NCBI GenBank assembly: GCA_010645155.1
Contig: CM021314.1
Location: 5,260,899-5,324,898 of the forward strand
Reading direction: 5' to 3'
Source of the DNA: Tigriopus japonicus
Taxonomy: Eukaryota; Arthropoda; Copepoda; Harpacticoida; Harpacticidae
DNA: 64,000 nt
Shown in pieces: positions 57,961 to 64,000 of this stretch (position 1 is its first letter; each line of letters starts with the position of its first letter). Below the pieces are notes generated by a model, which saw only the letters and a list, made by a program, of their open reading frames with translations, searched no databases and had not been told where the DNA came from. The position numbers were made by a program, and so were the translations under genes.

Positions 57961-59726
57961 CAGATCAACCCATAGAGGTCTATAGAGTGAAGATACTAGA
58001 GCAGGCCGGTCTTGAAATTTCAGTGTGGGCAGCAAGGGCTGTTTATCATCAGCGACTAGTTGAAACTTGCCCAAACAAACGTATTTGTAGAAGGGAATTT
58101 TTTGAAAAACTTTTGTTTTTCGGCACCGTGACCTCTTGCCTACGGTTTGTTTCTCCCAAATCATACTAAGGTTCTCAATGAAGGTGAGAATTTGATTCAG
58201 AGGTAATAGTTCACGCAATTATAGGGTTTGGCATTGAAAATATGTCTTGCGCACTTTCATTTGTACTATGGTCTTCCACTTGTTTGGGCTAGCATTTCAC
58301 AATATTCTTCAGAAATATTTGCCTTTCACGCAACTTATGGGCAACTTTGGCCAATATCAGCTACAAACAAGGCAGACAAAATGACGACTATGGCCTCTCT
58401 ATACTCCTCTAAGAATCAAGTTGACTAAAGCTTGAACCATAAATATAGGCGCGAAGCGCCTCGATTCCCAACCTGGAAGGTCCATCTATTGACGGATATT
58501 TGAAATTCGATACCAAGATTGTAGCATGACCGAGTGTTGGTCAATGACTAGATGTTTATTGTCTACGAGACACAAATATATATAGGTTGTAATAGATTGA
58601 CTAGAGTGGAGCAAGAGCATATAAAGAAGAGCAAGGCGGGAATACTACAAAGATGGACTTGGTCGTTTTATCAAACTCAGTGAATCAAAACTCTAGCACA
58701 GACATCCATAAATATGACAAAGTGACCTAAATGGGTGCTTTGTTAAGAAGGAAAAGTCAGTTTCTTGTTGTACTGCATTCAGTTGTTGCTGAAAAACAAG
58801 TAGGTACTAATCACTCAGAGCCATCTGCTTTCACATCCACCAAACTTATTTCCATCTTCAAAGTTTGAAATTAATGATTTAAAAAGATATCTGAAGACAA
58901 TATTTTTCCAAACAATGAGTTTGGCAGAAGGACTGTTATTATTTTCAAGTCAAATGATTGCATCCTAAGAGCAACTGTGCTTATTGCACAAAAAAGTAAT
59001 TAAAAACTTCAAGAAATGTCGGAACTCAAATTTGAAATTTGTTTCTATGTCAGCAACTTGTAAATTAGCCCAATGCCAAAAGATTTTCATGTTGTAGTGT
59101 AATCAAATTTGGACATCCTAAGTTGAAAACTGGAAGAGTGGAAATTCAACAGTTTTCCCCACATAATTTTACATCTTCAACACGGTTGGCTTTTAAGACA
59201 TGGTAGTATGTTGTATCTGTTTATACCTATGAACTTGAGATGCTGTGATCTTGCATGCATTGTGACTCAAGAACAAAGTAAAAAATCTGCTTTGAAAAAA
59301 ACACACATGATACCATCATATTGAGCTAGCTGTATCTTTTCAAAAGCGAAAGAACAAAGTCCTGTTTGTTGTAAAGCAATATGCTATTTGAAGTCTTTAT
59401 TAATGGCTGGGCTTTTTGTTTCAATCAACGATGTTCAATCCCGGAAAATTGTTCAACATTCCTGTCATGTGGCCACACTGAAGGCTATCCCTTTGTTCCT
59501 TGTTTGCTCCATGGACAGCGTTGCCGTTCAAAAAAAACAGTTTAACAACTTGGACAAATTGACCAACAAGAAAATGATGATGTTGACGAACCATTTACAA
59601 ATTCAATGCCAATTAAACTTTCCCCGTATCTAAGATTTTATTTGAAATTGCAACTTCAAACCTGTCAAACTTCAATGATTAATTAGGAAACTTAGGAAAC
59701 ATGATTCTCATGTTAGTTGAGATTTA
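57961..59726. other. Intergenic, no gene recognised
   Basis: AT-rich, with a small perfect hairpin AGGCGCGAAGCGCCT near 58449 and a TGTTGGTCAATGACTAG...TATATATAGG segment from 58534 that could be a solo LTR but lacks confirmed ends. No coding gene seen. Confidence 0.45.
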
Positions 59727-61103
59727 CAGTATGTAACAAAAGTCTTTTCGTATATGGTTAATTTCAATAATTTGAAATAACTTTAAAACGACTAAATGAT
59801 TGATGATGAGGTTTGGTGAGTTTGCTGTTGAACGCTCTCTGCACCTTTGACAAATGCTGCCTGTTCTGCCTGGCAATGCTGCCAAAGTCAAATAGGGGAA
59901 ATTTCACTTCGGTCGTTCAATTTTGAAAGTGCAAAAAGTGATGTCTCCAAAACGCCCAAAACATGTTTTGGAGCTTCGTGCGCGGGCCATGGGCATGCTG
60001 GAGGCCGGTATCACCCAAAAATGTGTTGCAGACACTATCCATGTCATGTTAAGAACTGTGCAAAACTGGTGGAAGCGCCGCCGGAGTGGTGAGAGCCTTG
60101 AAGATCGGCCGCGGTCTGGACGTCCAAAAACTTTATCAAGAGTTGCGCGAATTGTTATCGCGAAATCGACAACAAAACGTCATCAAAGCACGAGAAAATT
60201 GGCGAAAAGATTGACTTCTCATGGATATTCAACATCACACATGACTGTGTACCGTTATCTAGTCAATGATCTTAATCTCAAGTCGTATCGGAGGCCAAGA
60301 AAGCCCAAACTTGCACCCCATCATCTTCGTCATCACCTCAAGTTCTGCCGAGAGCACCGAAAGTGGACGGAAGACAACTGGGCCCATGTCTGCATCTCTG
60401 ACGAGGCCCCCTTTTACCTCATGGAGCCGCCAAATCCTCAAACGGATCGAGTTTGGGCGCCTAATGCTGGAGATGTTGAACCCATGGAAACCATCAAATC
60501 CCCGCCACATCTTATGGTATGGGGAATGATGAGCGCCCAAGGACTCTCCGAGCTGCATATTGTTCCCGCCAAAACCAAAATTAACTCCGCCTATTACATC
60601 AAAAATATCCTGAATGGTCCTTGTTTCCGTGCATTTAGCAGGACGAGTGAGAGCGGTGGCATTTTGGAAAGCAAACTGTGTCCGAGGATGTCAGAGGCTG
60701 TTTTTCAACAAGATGGGGCGCCCATTCATACCGCCAAAGTGACGCAAGAATGGTGCCAAAAAAATCTTCCCAACTTCTCGAGAAAGGACGTGTGGCCGGG
60801 CAACTCTCCTGATTTGTCTCCGATTGAAAATCTCTGGGCGTTCATGAAAAACGAGGTATCAAAGATGCCCATTGCTACAAATTTGAACGTCTTGGAGAAA
60901 CAACTAAAAAAAGTCTGGTCAGACATTAGTCCAAATTTGTTAAAGAATTAAATGGCGTCCATGCCTAATCGTATTAAAAAATGCATCCAAGCCAAAGGTG
61001 AACGCTTTGGCAATTAAGTTACAAATTCAAATTTATATGTGTTACCATTGTTAAATTTTTACAGAATAAAATTCCAGTACGAAAAGAGTTTTGTTACATA
61101 CTG
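59727..61103 (+). mobile_element. Tc1/mariner element, DD37E type
   Basis: 1377 bp with inverted termini CAGTATGTAACAAAAGTCTT and its reverse complement (TACGAAAAGAGTTTTGTTACATACTG at the right end gives a roughly 26-bp match), flanked by TA on both sides (59725-59726 and 61104-61105). It carries a nearly intact transposase gene, so it is a recent arrival compared with its neighbours. Confidence 0.95.
59941..61017 (+). pseudogene. Tc1/mariner transposase with one premature stop
   Basis: The ATG at 59941 opens a frame of 336 codons to a TAA at 60949-60951. The same frame then continues for 21 codons (SMPNRIKKCIQAKG, the typical Tc1 C-terminus) to a stop at 61015-61017, so one nonsense change truncates an otherwise full-length protein. 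The N-terminal half is a paired-like helix-turn-helix (ending TVYRYL). Catalytic residues: Asp in CISDEAPF, Asp in VFQQDGAP, Glu in SPIENLW, with 37 residues between the last two (DD37E). GRPKT (AT-hook/linker) is present. Role: cut-and-paste transposition at TA sites. It may retain partial function, but this cannot be judged from sequence. Confidence 0.93.
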
Positions 61104-61124
61104 TATCCCAGAGGAGAAGCAGAT

Positions 61125-61378
61125 TTAAGGAAGCCAAAAGGCCACGCGTACTAGCGCGTTCTTAAAAGCGCTGAGTGTAAGTGCTTCCCCAGACGGCGTA
61201 GGTTTGAATACTGTTGGGGGTCGAATTGAAGCTGTCGGGAGAAATCCTTTTAAGGGAGCCAGAGTGGCCGCGCGTACTAATGCGTTCTTATAAGAGCCGA
61301 ATGTAAGTGCTTCCCCAGACGGCGTAGGTTCGAACTCTGTTGGGGATCGGATTGAAGCTGTCGGGAGAAATCCTTGAT
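61125..61378 (+). repeat. Tandem tRNA-like (SINE-type) dimer
   Basis: Two units of 126 bp (61125-61250 and 61251-61377), about 85 percent alike. Each has a box A-like TGGCCGCGCGTACTA region and a box B-like GGTTCGAACTC (intact in unit 2, GGTTTGAATAC in unit 1), about 60 bp apart as in tRNAs with a long variable arm. They do not fold as clean tRNA genes. A tail ACAGGGAATCGCATTCCTTG follows. Confidence 0.6.
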
Positions 61379-63119
61379 TACAGGGAATCGCATTCCTTGT
61401 AGCGGTAGTAGAAAATCCGCAACAACAAAAAAAAATTCCAACCACAAGCTTCATTTGATGGTCAACATCGCCCTCTATTGATGATTACTTTCAAATTTGG
61501 AACCGAGACGGACTTAGTCGATTTGAGCCCAGTGGGCTTGCTTGTGCATGCTCGCAATAGTGCGTTTCATTCTGAGCCGTTTGTTTGTCCTAGTCTCTAG
61601 TTTGTCCGCTCCTAGACAAGGCAGAGGACGAAAGCTTCCAAGATAAGCTACATCTAGTCACGCTGGCGCAAGGTGTTCATTGACCAATCAGAACGTGGGA
61701 CCCGAAAAACCCTTAAACCAAAGAAGACCTTCCAATCCAGACCTTTGTGCTTTGCGCTTCTTTGTATAGAGTCTCACGATTCAAAACGTGGAGTGTACAC
61801 AGTACTAATAGACCCTGTCTATGGTGTAACTTCTTTCGCTTTTTATGCAAGTTTTATCAGTGTTTGGTATTTCTTTTTCATTTCATTCTAGAGCCATTTG
61901 TTCTAATTTAAAAGGTGTGTTATTGTAATGCACGAAAATTGCATTGGTTTGTCACAACGGTGTCCAAAAGTCCACATGTCTGAAAGCTTCCTCAACTCCT
62001 TTTTGAATGTCTGAAATTGGTCGCTCTGATTTCTAACCTAACCTAACCTCTTGCCTTCTCCTTTTCCCCATTTTCTCCTTCCTCATATGTAGAGGGTGAT
62101 TAATTTTGAAACTGAAGTTGACATTTTAAACTAGTAATAACTTTAAAATGAAGCAAAAATCTTGATGTCCTTAAAATTTAAGACTGTTTTTTGATACAAT
62201 AATTAACAACTTGCTGTTAGCTGCTGCCAATTTTAAATCATTGGGGATGTACGAGAGGCATTTAAACTCAGCAAAGTGAAGGGCATATTTTCGGAATTCC
62301 TCTTTTTTTAGGGTAACTTTCTTGCCAGTTCAGTTTAACAACCAAAAATTAGCTCTTACATAAGAGTCTTTTAAGCGCAACCAGTGAAATGGAAAACACG
62401 TACTATTTTTGAGCTTTAATACGCAAAATTTTTGTTCTTACGTGTCCAATATACATTGAGAAGTTGGAAAATATGTCTAACGTTTGTGTCAGGGTTCAAT
62501 ATTTGGAGCTGTATTACTAAGGTGACCTCCCAGTCTTATGTACTGTGACCTCCCAGTCAGCTGCTCGTTAAAGGACCCAAAATGGAAATTAAAATGTTTT
62601 GGCATGGTAAAGAAAATGTGTTCGAATGGCAAACAAAGTGTGCTGGAAATGGCAAATGATTTTATTGGTTTACAAACTCAAATGGCAAGGAAACTGAAAA
62701 CTTTAAAAAAATTGCAAAAAACTCAAAAAAATGGATTTTGCGGGTTTTTGGTGGCTAAAAAATGACTAATGAAGTGGAAGAAATGGCAAACAAATCAAAC
62801 TTTGCAAATTTGGGAAAAGGCCAAATAATACAAAAATTGGCGAATAATTTTATTACTCATAAAGGTACTCTTTTTAGGGTACAAAACCTAACTTGCCTGA
62901 AATTTCCACGTTCCTGATTAGTAGCTTGAATATGACGGTGCAGAGAGGATTCAGTGGTCTTTAGACGGTGGTTTGTTATTTTTTTGTTTTTCATTTGTTG
63001 AGTCAAATTCGAAGTCTCGTTCTAAATGAGAGCAAATGTGTGCGAAAAGTGTTTTATTAAACTATCAACCCAAATAATGCTTGGTAACTTCAACTAAGCT
63101 ATTTTTCTGGATTAGAGGT
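61379..63119. other. Intergenic, no gene recognised
   Basis: No gene seen. It contains the shared ACAGGGAATC tail (61379-61412) and a very short CTAAC run (about 62036-62050). Short lysine-rich frames near 62538-62765 are not recognised. Confidence 0.5.
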
Positions 63120-63256
63120 TGGTACATGATGGAACGGGAATCTGGCGTAATTCTGGTGTTTTTGGGAAAAAATCTGGCGGTGAATTTCGATTTTTGGCGT
63201 TTTTGACAGGTTGATCTGGCGTTTTTGGTGTCCGATTCGATTACCTGGCAGCCCTG
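63120..63256 (+). repeat. TCTGGCG-rich terminal repeat
   Basis: TCTGGCG motifs near 63141, 63171 and 63212 plus related TCTGGTG and TTGGCG, ending ACCTGGCAGCCCTG at 63256. That end is the inverted counterpart of CAGCGCTGCCAG at 55663, and it is followed by CTTCTTCC. Confidence 0.6.
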
Positions 63257-63264
63257 CTTCTTCC

Positions 63265-64000
63265 GGCTATTTCCTTTTCTTTTGAGGGCACGAGTAGGAT
63301 GGGTCCCTATTTTTTCCTCTCCATCCTACCGTTCTGTGTCTTTGTCGTTCTGTACGGCATTGGAGTGGAACAACAGATCGGCGAGAGAATCCAAGCTGCG
63401 GTCCTTTCTGTGGCAGCGGTGCTGGCCGTCTTCTTCGCCTGCTGCTAGGGCCGCAACAGAAGGGACCTTCGCCCCCAAAACGGCCACGCCGTGATTTTAC
63501 AATAAAAGAGGTACGAAAAAGCCCTATTTTGAAGAAATGAAACATTGTAGGATTCGTTTCTACGCGGATCCGAGGATGCCCTAAGGGCACTTCACGGGTG
63601 CAAAAGGCGTTTAGGCAACTGTTAATAAACAACTCTCAATAATCAAATTTAAACCTATAGATGGTTAAAATTCGATTTCGAAAAAGAACCATATCTAGGT
63701 TGAGTGGTTTGATGACCTCATTTTCCCTCTACTGGCCTGAAAGAAAGTGGGTGGATTTGTGAGAAAGCAGGGATGAGTTTGGCTGTTTGTGTAAACGTGG
63801 GTGGCTTAGAAGCCGAACTATCTGAATTTACATTCTATTTTGACACTATGTTTAGTGTGTTCTAAATTGAAGTTATATTTTTGACCACCAACTTGGTTAG
63901 GTCTGCCCTATACTTCCCTGCTAGCCTGTTGTGTATTTTCAAATGATTTGGCAATTTCTATTTTTCTTTACTTCCGTAACTGAACAAACTTTCAAACTTG
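63265..64000. other. Intergenic, no gene recognised
   Basis: A GC-richer patch (63290-63480) gives overlapping frames on both strands, none recognised. The rest is AT-rich. Confidence 0.45.

Noticed and set aside
58534..58700. Possible solo copia-like LTR (TGTTGG start, TATATATAGG box)
   Set aside because: No matching CA end with a 5-bp duplication and no second copy in the window; too weak to call.
59923..59940. Upstream non-ATG start for the transposase
   Set aside because: The ATG at 59941 gives the usual MSPKRP-type N-terminus; the 18 bases before it start at TTG and add nothing conserved.
61251..61378. Functional tRNA gene
   Set aside because: Box B is good, but no convincing cloverleaf, acceptor pairing or anticodon stem can be drawn, and the unit is a tandem copy, so a tRNA-like repeat fits better.
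62036..62050. CTAAC run resembling the arthropod TTAGG telomere repeat
   Set aside because: Only about three units; chance is sufficient.

Overview
The window looks like a piece of an arthropod nuclear genome. A crustacean, most likely a copepod, is my inference from small introns (about 60-100 bp) beside long TE-filled gaps; no species-specific marker was checked. Seven protein-coding genes can be assembled exon by exon with GT-AG splice sites and consistent phases: an ARF4-type small GTPase (1654-2339, +), TTC14 (2772-6136, -), a polypyrimidine tract-binding protein (20108-22023, +), SPRING1/C12orf49 (24164-27003, -), the C11orf54-type ester hydrolase (29076-30924, +), strawberry notch SBNO (32782-38936, -) and CDK1 (40649-41771, -). 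ARF/TTC14 and PTBP/SPRING1 are convergent pairs. These are unrelated housekeeping genes (vesicle traffic, RNA biology, SREBP processing, chromatin/Notch co-regulation, cell cycle) with no operon-like logic.

Everything else is dominated by mobile DNA, much of it datable by target-site duplications (TSDs) readable in the sequence. Region 1-1450 has two foldback elements upstream of ARF4. Region 6.5-17.8 kb holds a hAT MITE, a 1.2-kb foldback element, two composite hAT-like elements, a perfect AAT array of about 1.07 kb, and an AT-rich hAT MITE. SPRING1 introns 1 and 3 each carry a repeat. Another foldback copy lies between C11orf54 and SBNO.

The right third (44.4-64 kb) has no recognised host gene and is a nested transposon field: a Mutator-like element with a 10-bp TSD and a paralogous empty site; inverted repeats about 3 kb apart; a LINE 3' remnant with a TATG tail; a BEL/Pao-like LTR element lacking pol, with CATTC TSDs and three further insertions in its LTRs; a hAT inside a foldback inside another repeat; a Tc1/mariner DD37E element with one premature stop; a tandem tRNA-like dimer; and possible ends of one 7.6-kb hAT element enclosing most of this.

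The most novel-looking signal is the foldback superfamily: two families (about 450 bp and 1.2 kb) whose ends both begin CAAG(G/A)AG(G/C)AC and which make 7-bp TSDs, recalling the Galileo branch of the P superfamily. A second theme is hAT-like elements that carry duplicated terminal regions. I saw no CRISPR array, rRNA gene or bona fide tRNA gene.
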